A stretch of 24,348 bases of DNA from a virus. The translations under genes and the position numbers were made by a program. The DNA is taken from the IMG/VR virus record IMGVR_UViG_3300047491_000751, positions 1 through 24,348 of that record, one strand, 5' to 3'. Shown in pieces: positions 1 to 6,870 of the stretch. The notes beneath the pieces are model-generated. The model was given only the letters and a program-made list of their open reading frames with translations. It ran no database searches and was not told the DNA's origin. Positions within the stretch are counted from its first letter, which is position 1, and each line of letters begins with the position of its first letter.

Positions 1-65
1 AGCCGTCTCTTCAATTCCTCAACCTCATTCTTCAAACTTTCCTTATCACGAACCATACCTAACAT
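1..65 (-). CDS. Partial coiled-coil protein, runs off left edge
   Basis: Only the first 21 residues are in the window. The start is an ATG at 65-63, two bases after the stop of the ligase-like gene, with a GGTGAT ribosome site that lies inside the last codons of that gene. The visible residues (MLGMVRDKESLKNEVEELKR) have heptad-like Leu/Val spacing and many charged residues, as expected for the start of a coiled coil. It would be the last visible member of the leftward operon. Function unknown; the reading frame cannot be tested further here. Confidence 0.55.
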   Translation of the reverse strand, partial: MLGMVRDKESLKNEVEELKRR

Positions 66-66
66 A

Positions 67-1401
67 CTAATCACCCATCACCAACTTCTTCCACAAAGTA
101 CGCTTCAACCAGCCATCATCCTCAAGATTCAAGTTCTCCGGCTTTTCAACATCGAAAATCTTCGCAACCTCATCCCAATCATGGCCAAAACCCAAATCAG
201 GACGGTGCCTTATTATTCGTCCGCTCTTATCAACCTCAACAATCCGGTCCTGATTCTTAACACCAACATTCTGGCCACCAAAATGGAAAACATCCACATT
301 ATCCCGGGTACGGAGCGTCCAACTAATCTTATCACCCCGTCTTACACGTGAAACCCGTAACTGAGCCGTAAAGCCAATACTGTAATCAATCCAAGCACCC
401 CGCAAATACGGGTCATACTCCGAGTTCAAATTCTTCACAACAACCGGCTCCTCAACAACGCCCATAAAAGACTTCAGCTCGCCCTCATTCCAGACGACCA
501 AATTATCGACCACATGCGGTGCAATACGCCACAACAACGGATGACGCTGCGACAAACTATTGCCATACAGCCAAACATCATTCAACTGCACAACATCCCA
601 AGCATGGAAAAAATCAATACTATGGTCCTTATCCCAGACCACAAAACCGTCAAACACGCCATCATGCGGCAAATTATCATACAAAATCGGCTTCACATCC
701 AAAAGCTCGTTATGCGGCCCAAAAACACGAACATCCGGTCCAGACTTATGCAACTGCGCACGCACGCCTTCAGGCATGCACATAGCCAGAGCAGGATACC
801 GAATCTGGTCAATGCGGCCATTCACTTCCATAAGACGGATAGGGAAACCCGCAGCAGGAGTAATCCGCTGAACAGACACATTATCCTTTGCCTTCTTCGT
901 ATACTCCGACAACATCGCAAAAGCCATAGCCTCACTATGCGGTTGCAACAACCAAGCCCGATACGTATCATCAGCATCAAAACTCCGAATCTTACTAAAC
1001 TCACGAACAACATCCCGAGCACTAATCCCTTCAGGATGCCCGCCCTGAGCAATAGAATCCAGATAATGCCGACCATTCTTCGACAAAGCCATCAAAACCG
1101 GCAGCCAATCAGTATCCGGGTCATGCAAAAACTCCCAAACATCCTTACAAGTAAACTCATTCGAAACAGTATCACTACCCGCAATACCCCGAGGAAGCTT
1201 AACCAACGGCCCCATGATACCAAACAACAACATCAACGCATAAGGGTCGTCAATATGCTGTAAATAATCATGTTCCTTCGTTGCATGTATTGTGTCTAAT
1301 AAATTCACAAAATCCTCAAACTTCGTAGAATGCACAATACGAGAAGGTCTTTTATACTTACGATGCCTCTTACTACTAAGCAACATACCATCTCTAAACA
1401 T
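67..1401 (-). CDS. ATP-dependent DNA ligase-like protein lacking the catalytic lysine
   Basis: A 444-residue protein whose order of motifs follows archaeal/viral ATP-dependent ligases. Residues 179-192 read like the linker before the adenylation domain (ITPAAGFPIRLMEV). Residues 201-227 (YPALAMCMPEGVRAQLHKSG...VRVF) match the motif I region, but the KxDG signature is MPEG, so the lysine that would be adenylated is Met209. FDGF at 250-253 stands where motif III has DGE. WDVVQLN...L.QRHPLL at 268-290 resembles motif IIIa. EPVVVK (318-323) with NSEY following matches motif IV. WIDYS at 337-341 replaces the WxKxK motif V. Residues 20-175 may correspond to the N-terminal DNA-binding domain and 350-415 to the OB fold. 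ATG 1401 is preferred over TTG 1404 because GGAGG ends six bases before it. The start overlaps the upstream stop. It is probably a catalytically dead, perhaps DNA-nick- or end-binding paralogue; homology is from pattern only. Confidence 0.6.
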   Translation of the reverse strand: MFRDGMLLSSKRHRKYKRPSRIVHSTKFEDFVNLLDTIHATKEHDYLQHIDDPYALMLLFGIMGPLVKLPRGIAGSDTVSNEFTCKDVWEFLHDPDTDWLPVLMALSKNGRHYLDSIAQGGHPEGISARDVVREFSKIRSFDADDTYRAWLLQPHSEAMAFAMLSEYTKKAKDNVSVQRITPAAGFPIRLMEVNGRIDQIRYPALAMCMPEGVRAQLHKSGPDVRVFGPHNELLDVKPILYDNLPHDGVFDGFVVWDKDHSIDFFHAWDVVQLNDVWLYGNSLSQRHPLLWRIAPHVVDNLVVWNEGELKSFMGVVEEPVVVKNLNSEYDPYLRGAWIDYSIGFTAQLRVSRVRRGDKISWTLRTRDNVDVFHFGGQNVGVKNQDRIVEVDKSGRIIRHRPDLGFGHDWDEVAKIFDVEKPENLNLEDDGWLKRTLWKKLVMGD

Positions 1402-1624
1402 CAAAATCCTCCAAAGGACACCAAGTTGGAATAATACTTAAATTATCCAAAGTCGGTCTATGCGGACCATAAACAGGGTCAATCTTTTCATACATAAACG
1501 CAAAACAAAAAGGCTTGCGAATAATGAAATCATCACCCAAACCATCCAAAGTGGAAGGGATATTTGTCGTTTCATACTTCAAAAACGGACAAACAGCACA
1601 TTTCTTAATCTTCAAGACCTTCAT
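1394..1624 (-). CDS. Small Cys-containing protein, unknown function
   Basis: A 76-residue protein with CAVCPF near the N-terminus (residues 9-14), a middle Cys and a C-terminal WCPL. This arrangement of a CxxC pair, a third Cys and a final PxWCPL recurs in small virus proteins of unknown function, and it may bind a metal through the four cysteines. The start at 1624 was chosen because GGTGG lies five bases upstream; an in-frame ATG at 1645 would need a longer overlap and has no ribosome site I can see. The frame overlaps the previous gene by 20 bases and the next by 8, so the operon is translationally coupled. No function is assigned. Confidence 0.65.
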   Translation of the reverse strand: MKVLKIKKCAVCPFLKYETTNIPSTLDGLGDDFIIRKPFCFAFMYEKIDPVYGPHRPTLDNLSIIPTWCPLEDFDV

Positions 1625-1829
1625 CCGCACCACCAATCGTATCAATTAATAACTGCCTGTACTCAACCGGGTAACGCTCATCAACATCACGCATACCCTC
1701 TAAAATCCAGTTAAGAACAGTAGCCAAACCCATACCAGTCTCAATAAGCCCATGCTTATCGGTAACTTCTTTTATTCGTCCGCTTAAATCTTCTAATAAT
1801 ATTTCAAACTCCTTATCATCAGTATTCAT
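1605..1829 (-). CDS. Small acidic protein, unknown function
   Basis: A 74-residue, strongly acidic protein (MNTDDKEFEILLEDLSG...), predicted largely helical, with no Cys and no membrane segment. Its ATG overlaps the stop of the upstream gene in an ATGA arrangement, and GAGGTGA stands four bases before the ATG, so both the start and coupling look firm. I do not recognise a family. Its position in a leftward operon with a winged-helix-like protein and a ligase-like protein points to an early or DNA-related function, but this is context only. Confidence 0.65.
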   Translation of the reverse strand: MNTDDKEFEILLEDLSGRIKEVTDKHGLIETGMGLATVLNWILEGMRDVDERYPVEYRQLLIDTIGGADEGLED

Positions 1830-2107
1830 AATTTCACCTCAGTTTTTCTGAATTCCTTCAACTTCGCCATATGCGGATTTTTCAAAGACCATAAACATGC
1901 CGAATGTGGCACAATATGTTTCTTAAAGACATCCGTATGGCCTTTCATCAGCATTCCCAGAGCCAAGCCATTTGCATAAACATTATTCTTTAAATGGCCA
2001 TTATCAACCATATAAACATAAATCTCATTCGCTCGTGCCTTTGGCTTCACATTCTGGAGATACCATTTACAATATTCAATACGGTCTCTCTTCTTTGTGA
2101 TGTTCAA
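1826..2107 (-). CDS. Small winged-helix-like protein, first gene of leftward operon
   Basis: A 93-residue basic protein starting at TTG 2107. A GTG at 2116 is also in frame but has no ribosome site, whereas GGTGA at 2117-2113 sits five bases before the TTG, the spacing used by most genes here. The middle (ARANEIYVYMVDNGHLKNN) followed by helix-like GLALGMLMKG and a terminal CLWSL resembles a small helix-turn-helix with a wing ending in W-x-L. It directly follows the leftward promoter, so a regulator or DNA-binding accessory protein is plausible. It could also be a small terminase, since it lies beside the large subunit gene, but it is transcribed in the opposite direction and I have no motif to support that. 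Confidence 0.6.
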   Translation of the reverse strand: MNITKKRDRIEYCKWYLQNVKPKARANEIYVYMVDNGHLKNNVYANGLALGMLMKGHTDVFKKHIVPHSACLWSLKNPHMAKLKEFRKTEVKL

Positions 2108-2140
2108 ACAAATCACCTAATACTATATTCGCAACACATC

Positions 2141-2156
2141 CTATATAAAGTTTTCG
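2141..2156 (-). promoter_or_regulatory. Archaeal promoter (BRE/TATA) for leftward operon
   Basis: Read on the minus strand the element is CGAAAACTTTATATAG: a purine-rich TFB-recognition element followed by a TATA box. A start of transcription about 25 bases downstream would fall near 2120, just before the GGTGAT site of the first leftward gene, leaving a leader of only about 13 bases. Confidence 0.6.
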
Positions 2157-2211
2157 GTCATAGCAGTTGCCTTTTATATAACAAAAAACCGATAATACTA
2201 AATACCGATAA
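2151..2211. repeat. Repeated ACCGATAA motif in the divergent promoter region
   Basis: ACCGATAA occurs at 2188-2195 and 2204-2211, 16 bases apart start to start, directly before the terminase ATG. A near copy in inverted orientation (TTTTCGGT, one mismatch) lies at 2151-2158, over the TFB element of the leftward promoter. The placement on both promoters suggests binding sites for a regulator, but the motif is short and could be chance. Confidence 0.35.
2171..2180 (+). promoter_or_regulatory. Archaeal TATA box for the terminase transcript
   Basis: TTTTATATA at 2172-2180 lies 36 bases before the terminase ATG. Transcription would begin near 2203, giving a leader of about 13 bases without a GGTGA or GGAGG match. 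The upstream bases are not clearly purine-rich, so the TFB element is weaker than that of the leftward promoter. Confidence 0.5.
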
Positions 2212-2215
2212 AATT

Positions 2216-3727
2216 ATGATTAACGACATCACACCCGACCAAATGCGAGAATTCGTAGAAACATGCCGACAAGACCCAGTATTCTTCGTCGAAAGCATGC
2301 TAATCGCAGAGGACGGAAATCCATACGATCTGGAAGACATACAGGCAAAGTTCCTACGATGCCCCCACCCATACCGACAACTCTTCCTAGCAAGACGTTT
2401 AGGTAAATCAGCCACCACACGTATGGACATACTACACAAAACAATATTCGAACCATCCCTAAGAGCATTAGCCGTGCTACCAAGCTGGTCACAAGCCCAA
2501 GACTGGGGAGGCGAAATGCAAGACCTAATCGCACGAAGTGAACACATAACACCATTCTTCATGAAACAAAACGTAACCACAATGCGATTAGAAAACAACT
2601 CACGAATAAATCTCGCATCCGCGGGACGTGACGGAGTAACCCAATTAGGGAGAGGTGCACGATACTTAGTTTTTGATGAAGCACAACAAATACCAGACCG
2701 AACATTCGGATTCCTATTACCAGTAATGAGAGGAACACCCGGCCAAAAATGGCAAGTATTCGCAGGGACACCATTAGGAAAAATAGGAATGTTCTGGGAA
2801 GTCTACAACGACGCATTTCAATATGTTGAGACACAGGGAACCCGCGAAATAGAAGATATATTAGAGAAAGAAACAGACCAAAAATTCGTAGTATTCCAGC
2901 GCCAAACCGCATATCTCGATGATTCAGGAGAGATAATCGAATCAGGAACCCGCAGAATCAACATAGATGAATTGGCCGCAGACAGACGTAAAATGTCAGA
3001 AACCGATTTCCTCAGAGAATACTGCCTAAGATGGTTAGACTCAATAGGAGAAGTCTTCCCAAAAGAACTAGTCGATGCAATAATGTTAACAAACGAAAAA
3101 CCGCAATTCTCAAGCGACGAAGAAGTAGTAATAGGAGTAGACCTCGGAAAATACCGACATAATTCAGTAATATGCGTAGCAGAGCGAGAAAGTGGCGGGA
3201 ACATGCGCATTATATTCATCAAATCATTCCCATTAGGAACAGAATACAAAACAGTAGCCAACTACTTACTCAACAACATACCGCTAAACTTTCCAAACAT
3301 CCGGAAATGTGTAATAGACCAAACCGGGGTAGGCGAAAAGTTCGTAGAAGACGTAGAACGCGAAGCAACATTCAAAGTAGAAGGGTTCAACTTTGCAGGC
3401 GGACAGAAAAAAGTGCAATTAGTAGAAAACGGATTATACCATTTAGAACGGGATAAAGTAAAAATAATATATAACCAAAGCCTCTATACAGAAATGCTTG
3501 ACTACCGAAGAGAAATCAACGAAAAAACAAATAGATTCCTTTACGGAAAAAGCTCAGGAGGCTCAGACGACTACGTAGATGCAATGCTACTATGTATAGA
3601 AGCCAACCGAAGTACACTCGGAGTAGTAGGAGATTTTAACGTAGTAAGTATAGGAAAATCAATAATGAACCGATTTGGAGGCAGATCATCAATCAGACAG
3701 CCCCAAAGGGTAGGAATATTCAGATAG
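2216..3727 (+). CDS. Terminase large subunit (packaging ATPase and nuclease)
   Basis: A 503-residue DNA-packaging motor that pumps and cuts viral DNA at the portal. Residues 60-68 (RRLGKSATT) are the Walker A loop; YLVFDEAQQ at 150-158 is Walker B with Asp154 and Glu155; FAGTP at 182-186 is the coupling motif. The RNase H-like nuclease begins at 305 with IGVDLG (Asp309), continues with CVIDQTGVGE (Asp368), and ends with DDYVDAM at 451-457. Length is typical. The frame stays open upstream to 1994, but ATG 2216 is chosen because the ATPase fold starts there and the promoter lies at 2172-2180. There is no clear ribosome site, so translation may be near-leaderless. No small terminase is recognisable in the window. 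Confidence 0.95.
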   Translation: MINDITPDQMREFVETCRQDPVFFVESMLIAEDGNPYDLEDIQAKFLRCPHPYRQLFLARRLGKSATTRMDILHKTIFEPSLRALAVLPSWSQAQDWGGEMQDLIARSEHITPFFMKQNVTTMRLENNSRINLASAGRDGVTQLGRGARYLVFDEAQQIPDRTFGFLLPVMRGTPGQKWQVFAGTPLGKIGMFWEVYNDAFQYVETQGTREIEDILEKETDQKFVVFQRQTAYLDDSGEIIESGTRRINIDELAADRRKMSETDFLREYCLRWLDSIGEVFPKELVDAIMLTNEKPQFSSDEEVVIGVDLGKYRHNSVICVAERESGGNMRIIFIKSFPLGTEYKTVANYLLNNIPLNFPNIRKCVIDQTGVGEKFVEDVEREATFKVEGFNFAGGQKKVQLVENGLYHLERDKVKIIYNQSLYTEMLDYRREINEKTNRFLYGKSSGGSDDYVDAMLLCIEANRSTLGVVGDFNVVSIGKSIMNRFGGRSSIRQPQRVGIFR

Positions 3728-3740
3728 GAAGGTAGAAAAA

Positions 3741-5063
3741 ATGGAAATATTTGGCTATGAAATAAAGTTTGCAAAAGCCACAAAAACGATACCGACATCA
3801 CCAGTAAGTCAATATCCGGTAACAACACAATCACAAGGATTCACAAGATATGTTGGTCCAACAGGAGATATGGCACTATCATATGAGATAATTGATAGTT
3901 TATATGAAAAAACCATCATGAAACGTATAATTAATAAAGTAGTCGGTGATTGTAGCCGAATGAACTATACGGTCAAATGTACCGACATAGATGGTGTAAT
4001 GATACCAGAAATGAACGAAACAATCAAATCAATAGATACAAAACTAACAAGAAAAAATATGAGAGGAATATTCCGAGACTCAATAAAATACGGTACAGCC
4101 TTCCTATACGTACAATTCGGACCAGACGGAATCCCCCTTCGATTCGTAAACGTCCACCCAAAATATTTAACACCAGTCATAGCCGACGATGGAACACTAA
4201 CACAATGGAAATACAGTTCAGGCGGAAACGAAATAATCCTAACCCCACAAGAAATATTATGCTTTGCAGATGACCCAAAAACAGGAGAACTATATGGAAA
4301 CTCATGGTTCGGGCCCATAATGCAAATATTAGAATTATTATTCAATGCACAACTCAACGTATCAACAATACTCGACAGAATAGCCATACCAATACTTGTA
4401 TGGAAATTAGATTCAATGATAGAAGGAACAAGGACTGCACCAGAAGATATACTCGCATTTATGAACAGCCTTATTGCGCAACTTGAAATAGGAAACGATG
4501 TAGGAATAGATGCCTCCATCCAACCCGAAATATTAACACCATCAGAAACACTAATAGACTTCGTACCCATCATAGACAACCTATTAATGACACTTGGAAT
4601 GCAAGTCGGAATACCAATGACGCTCATGGGAATGAAAGGAGATAATCTAAGCGTTTCAAGAATACAAAAACAATCATACCTCGAACTAATCAGAGACAAA
4701 CAAGACGCAATAGGTGACGACTTAGTAGAACAATTATACAAGCCACTATTTGCTGCACAAGGCTATGAAGAAGGAATAGACTATTACGGAGTTCATACCG
4801 TCTTCCCAATATTAGCCGTAGAAGAAGGTGCAGATGCTATAAAATGGATAAACCCATCCGTAAACCTCGGACTAATAGACAGAGACGAGGGAAGACAAGC
4901 ATTAGGATATATAGGTCGCGCAATAGCAATAGATGACATAGAAGTACCAGATATACAACCAGAAGTACAACGACCCGGCGCACAGAAACCATCAGACCCA
5001 TCAGACGTAAAAGAACCAACAGCCGAACCAGAAGAAGACCGAGACCACGACCCTAATGGTTAA
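3741..5063 (+). CDS. Portal protein
   Basis: A 440-residue protein of the size and position of portal proteins, forming the dodecameric ring through which the terminase packages DNA. It follows the terminase by 13 bases, with GGAAGG before the ATG. Features seen: an N-terminal region with IIDSLYEKTIMKRIINKVVGDCSR (helical clip/stem part), a middle segment FLYVQFGPDG and FVNVHPKYLTP typical of the wing, GNSWFGPIMQ, and a long helical region ending in MQVGIPMTLMGMKGDNLSVSR, like the 'Ip..llG' segment of many portals. The C-terminal 35 residues are rich in Pro, Glu and Asp and are probably disordered. Family assignment from pattern and gene order is secure. Confidence 0.9.
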   Translation: MEIFGYEIKFAKATKTIPTSPVSQYPVTTQSQGFTRYVGPTGDMALSYEIIDSLYEKTIMKRIINKVVGDCSRMNYTVKCTDIDGVMIPEMNETIKSIDTKLTRKNMRGIFRDSIKYGTAFLYVQFGPDGIPLRFVNVHPKYLTPVIADDGTLTQWKYSSGGNEIILTPQEILCFADDPKTGELYGNSWFGPIMQILELLFNAQLNVSTILDRIAIPILVWKLDSMIEGTRTAPEDILAFMNSLIAQLEIGNDVGIDASIQPEILTPSETLIDFVPIIDNLLMTLGMQVGIPMTLMGMKGDNLSVSRIQKQSYLELIRDKQDAIGDDLVEQLYKPLFAAQGYEEGIDYYGVHTVFPILAVEEGADAIKWINPSVNLGLIDRDEGRQALGYIGRAIAIDDIEVPDIQPEVQRPGAQKPSDPSDVKEPTAEPEEDRDHDPNG

Positions 5064-5082
5064 ATAAATAGGAGATGATAAA

Positions 5083-5328
5083 ATGGACAAAAGAGTAGTA
5101 GATTATGGTTCATTCGTAGTTGCAGCAATAATATTTGCAATTACACAATATGCACCACAAATAAACCAATACTTTGCAAACGACCCAACAAAAAGCCTAA
5201 TAGTAGGAATAGTCTTACTATTCGTATCCCAATTAGGTAGTTACTTTGCTGTTAAACAAGCAGAAGGAGAAGTACCCGCAGGATACGTACCTGAAGAGGT
5301 AGAGGCGGACCCAGAAATCATGGCGTAG
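5083..5328 (+). CDS. Small two-helix membrane protein
   Basis: An 81-residue protein with two hydrophobic segments, about residues 10-27 (FVVAAIIFAIT...) and 39-57 (LIVGIVLLFVSQLGSYFAV), a short polar loop between them, and an acidic C-tail ending EEVEADPEIMA. GGAGATGATAAA precedes the ATG. Size and topology would fit a holin, which forms pores in the host membrane at lysis, but the position between portal and head genes is not the usual lysis location, and no endolysin lies next to it. A membrane protein involved in head assembly or host membrane remodelling is equally possible. Confidence 0.7.
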   Translation: MDKRVVDYGSFVVAAIIFAITQYAPQINQYFANDPTKSLIVGIVLLFVSQLGSYFAVKQAEGEVPAGYVPEEVEADPEIMA

Positions 5329-5340
5329 GTGAACAGAATT

Positions 5341-5712
5341 GTGGAGCTTTCAGAATACGTGATACTTCAACAAGTACCAGAAGAGGAATATGGGAATATA
5401 TTTGAAAAATTCTCATGGGGATTAGGAAATTTTTTATCTAACGAAACCCATCCTTATCGTAAATTTAAAACAGAAGACCTGTTACAACTCCTGAATCATA
5501 TCGCGAGACAATTTAATGACGAATATGAAACATCCCTAAGTTTCCATATCAAAGATGGCCAATTAGGAATAAGTTCAGACAGAATGGATTATGAAATAAG
5601 CTTATTACCACATGTGTATAAGCAATTCAAAAGATGTTATAAATGTAGTGAAAGGTGTTATGAGAATGATAATGGACGATGCCCAAGATATAATACAGGA
5701 AGCAATAAATGA
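5341..5712 (+). CDS. Unknown protein with C-terminal Cys cluster
   Basis: A 123-residue protein read from GTG 5341; GGTGA at 5328-5332 stands eight bases before it. A GTG at 5329 is in frame but is itself part of that ribosome site. The first 95 residues are mixed helix and strand with no recognised motif. The end carries Cys99, Cys102, Cys106 and Cys114 (CYKCSERC...RC), a spacing that suits a small zinc site. It abuts the membrane-protein gene and overlaps the next small frame by 53 bases. I do not recognise a family. Confidence 0.6.
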   Translation: MELSEYVILQQVPEEEYGNIFEKFSWGLGNFLSNETHPYRKFKTEDLLQLLNHIARQFNDEYETSLSFHIKDGQLGISSDRMDYEISLLPHVYKQFKRCYKCSERCYENDNGRCPRYNTGSNK

Positions 5713-5794
5713 AGGTCTAATTGAGACACCAACAATTCAATGTTTCCTATATGATGAAGAGGGTGCTTTTACAACGATACTAATAGCAACATAG
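5660..5794 (+). CDS. Small 44-residue protein, unknown
   Basis: Starts at ATG 5660 (alternatives at 5666 and 5672) after AAGGTG and ends eight bases before the glycosyltransferase gene. The product (MRMIMDDAQDIIQEAINEGL...) begins with an amphipathic helix and ends with a short strand-like FTTILIAT. The 53-base overlap with the Cys-cluster gene is long, so this could be a spurious frame; the ribosome site and tight fit to the next gene argue for it. No function suggested. Confidence 0.45.
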   Translation: MRMIMDDAQDIIQEAINEGLIETPTIQCFLYDEEGAFTTILIAT

Positions 5795-5801
5795 GTAAAA
5801 T

Positions 5802-6500
5802 ATGACAATTCAAATTGGTTGTCCAGTCCAAAGGAACAGGGAGTTCATTATAAAAGACTATCTGACATGCTTATCTAATCTAGATTATCCAAAAGAAGAC
5901 ATACACATGGCATTTCTTATAAACGGTGAACAAAAAGACAATACTGAAGAACATATTTTTAATTATATGTACGAAAATGGAGAATATTGTCACTTTGATA
6001 TATGGGTAATGGATGATAATGGTGATGATACAGGACGAAATAATAGAGACTACCGACACTTTGCAGAAATACGTAATTCATGGTTATCAATGAGAAGAAA
6101 AACAGATACACATATACTATCAATAGACTCAGACATACTTACTTCACCAAATACAGTTAAACAGTTATTAAAAACATCAACACATGGTATGTCAGCCGCA
6201 CCAGTATTAAATCTTGATATTCCCGGAAGAAAAGTATGGAACTTTCTATTTGACAGCGGACATCTCCGAGATGATGGATATAAAGAATATATCTCAGGAT
6301 GGCGAGTTCCGGATAGAGAAAAAAAAGTCGATGCAACGGGCGCATGTGTAATGATACGAGAAGAAATTCTAAATGATGGCATAGATTATGGCTACCACCC
6401 CCAAGGAGAAGACTTATATTTCTGTGAAAAAGCACAAGATAAAGGATATAAAATTTATATAGACCCAAAAGTTAAAACAGAACATATAATGGTGAGATAA
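5802..6500 (+). CDS. GT-A family glycosyltransferase-like protein
   Basis: A 232-residue protein with the layout of GT-A (family 2-like) glycosyltransferases, which move a sugar from a nucleotide sugar to an acceptor. It opens with a strand and RNREFIIKDYLTCLSNLDYP, like the nucleotide-binding start. It has a metal-binding DxD in LSIDSDI (Asp109, Asp111), an acceptor-side GACVMIREEIL at 180-190, and GEDLYFCEKA at 202-211 with the Glu-Asp pair typical of the catalytic loop. A late His (EHIM, 228) could be the third metal ligand. AGGTAAAAT precedes the ATG. Placed between portal and capsid genes, it may decorate a structural protein or modify host surface glycans or glycoproteins. Acceptor and sugar cannot be read from the sequence. 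Confidence 0.75.
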   Translation: MTIQIGCPVQRNREFIIKDYLTCLSNLDYPKEDIHMAFLINGEQKDNTEEHIFNYMYENGEYCHFDIWVMDDNGDDTGRNNRDYRHFAEIRNSWLSMRRKTDTHILSIDSDILTSPNTVKQLLKTSTHGMSAAPVLNLDIPGRKVWNFLFDSGHLRDDGYKEYISGWRVPDREKKVDATGACVMIREEILNDGIDYGYHPQGEDLYFCEKAQDKGYKIYIDPKVKTEHIMVR

Positions 6501-6501
6501 A

Positions 6502-6630
6502 ATGAAAGCATTAATTAAATGTTTTAAATGTAACTATGAATGGTACGAAGACTCAGAAGAAGTCAAAAACTGCCCAAAATGTCATGAGTGGCAAGTCGCG
6601 TACAAAACGCGCGAGAAGATGACGTTATGA
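6502..6630 (+). CDS. Zinc-ribbon miniprotein
   Basis: A 42-residue protein with two CxxC knuckles: CFKC (residues 7-10) and CPKC (24-27), 13 residues apart, the classical arrangement of a zinc ribbon. A GGTGA site overlapping the end of the glycosyltransferase gene stands five bases before the ATG. The stop overlaps the next start as ATGA, which couples it to the HARE-HTH-like gene. The pair may act together as small nucleic-acid- or transcription-associated factors, but no partner can be shown from sequence. Confidence 0.75.
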   Translation: MKALIKCFKCNYEWYEDSEEVKNCPKCHEWQVAYKTREKMTL

Positions 6631-6854
6631 AAGTGAACACCTATGATACACTGGAAAAGGCCGCGATAGTGGTATTAAAAAAATCAAAGAAGCCACTAAC
6701 TGCAAAAAATATAAATAACGAAATAATAAAAACACATAAAGTGGTCAATATAAGACCAACACCCAAGAAACTGGCACCAAGACTGAAAAAGAACCCTCAA
6801 ATACGGACAACAAAGCATTCCAAGCAAGTTCTTTATTCATTGTTTTCGGTGTGA
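6627..6854 (+). CDS. HARE-HTH-like small DNA-binding protein
   Basis: A 75-residue, strongly basic protein. Residues 6-40 (DTLEKAAIVVLKKSKKPLTA followed by KNINNEII) match the pattern of HARE-HTH domains: an initial helix with AA..VL, then KPLT and a recognition-type helix. The later TPKKLAPRLKKNP and the closing VLYSL fit the rest of the domain. The family is known as a helix-turn-helix module in chromatin, polymerase (RpoE delta) and restriction-related proteins. Start ATG 6627 overlaps the zinc-ribbon stop. It directly precedes the promoter at 6871-6893 and might regulate it; this is inference. Confidence 0.7.
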   Translation: MKVNTYDTLEKAAIVVLKKSKKPLTAKNINNEIIKTHKVVNIRPTPKKLAPRLKKNPQIRTTKHSKQVLYSLFSV

Positions 6855-6866
6855 ACACAGGGTGTT
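6854..6866. promoter_or_regulatory. Short inverted repeat after the HARE-HTH gene
   Basis: AACAC-AGG-GTGTT, a perfect 5-base palindrome with a 3-base spacer, starts within the stop codon and lies just upstream of the TATA element. It could be an operator or a weak RNA hairpin; short enough to be chance. Confidence 0.3.
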
Positions 6867-6870
6867 TATT

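Noticed and set aside
514-1263. A 249-codon open frame on the plus strand, antisense to the ligase-like gene
   Set aside because: Its protein is a monotonous mix of Arg, Ile, Asn, Thr and Gln without domains, and the minus-strand frame has ligase-like motifs and a ribosome site. It arises from codon bias of the real gene.
1826-2107. The winged-helix-like gene as the terminase small subunit
   Set aside because: It is next to the large subunit but on the other strand and under a separate promoter, and it has no recognisable small-terminase pattern. Kept only as an alternative.
1994-2215. An N-terminal extension of the terminase from an earlier ATG
   Set aside because: The extension is read from the antisense strand of another gene and across both promoters; its residues do not look like terminase, and the ATPase domain starts properly at 2216.
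3965-4741. A 258-codon open frame on the minus strand inside the portal gene
   Set aside because: Ser/Ile/Pro-rich sequence without motifs, fully inside a clear portal gene. A shadow frame.
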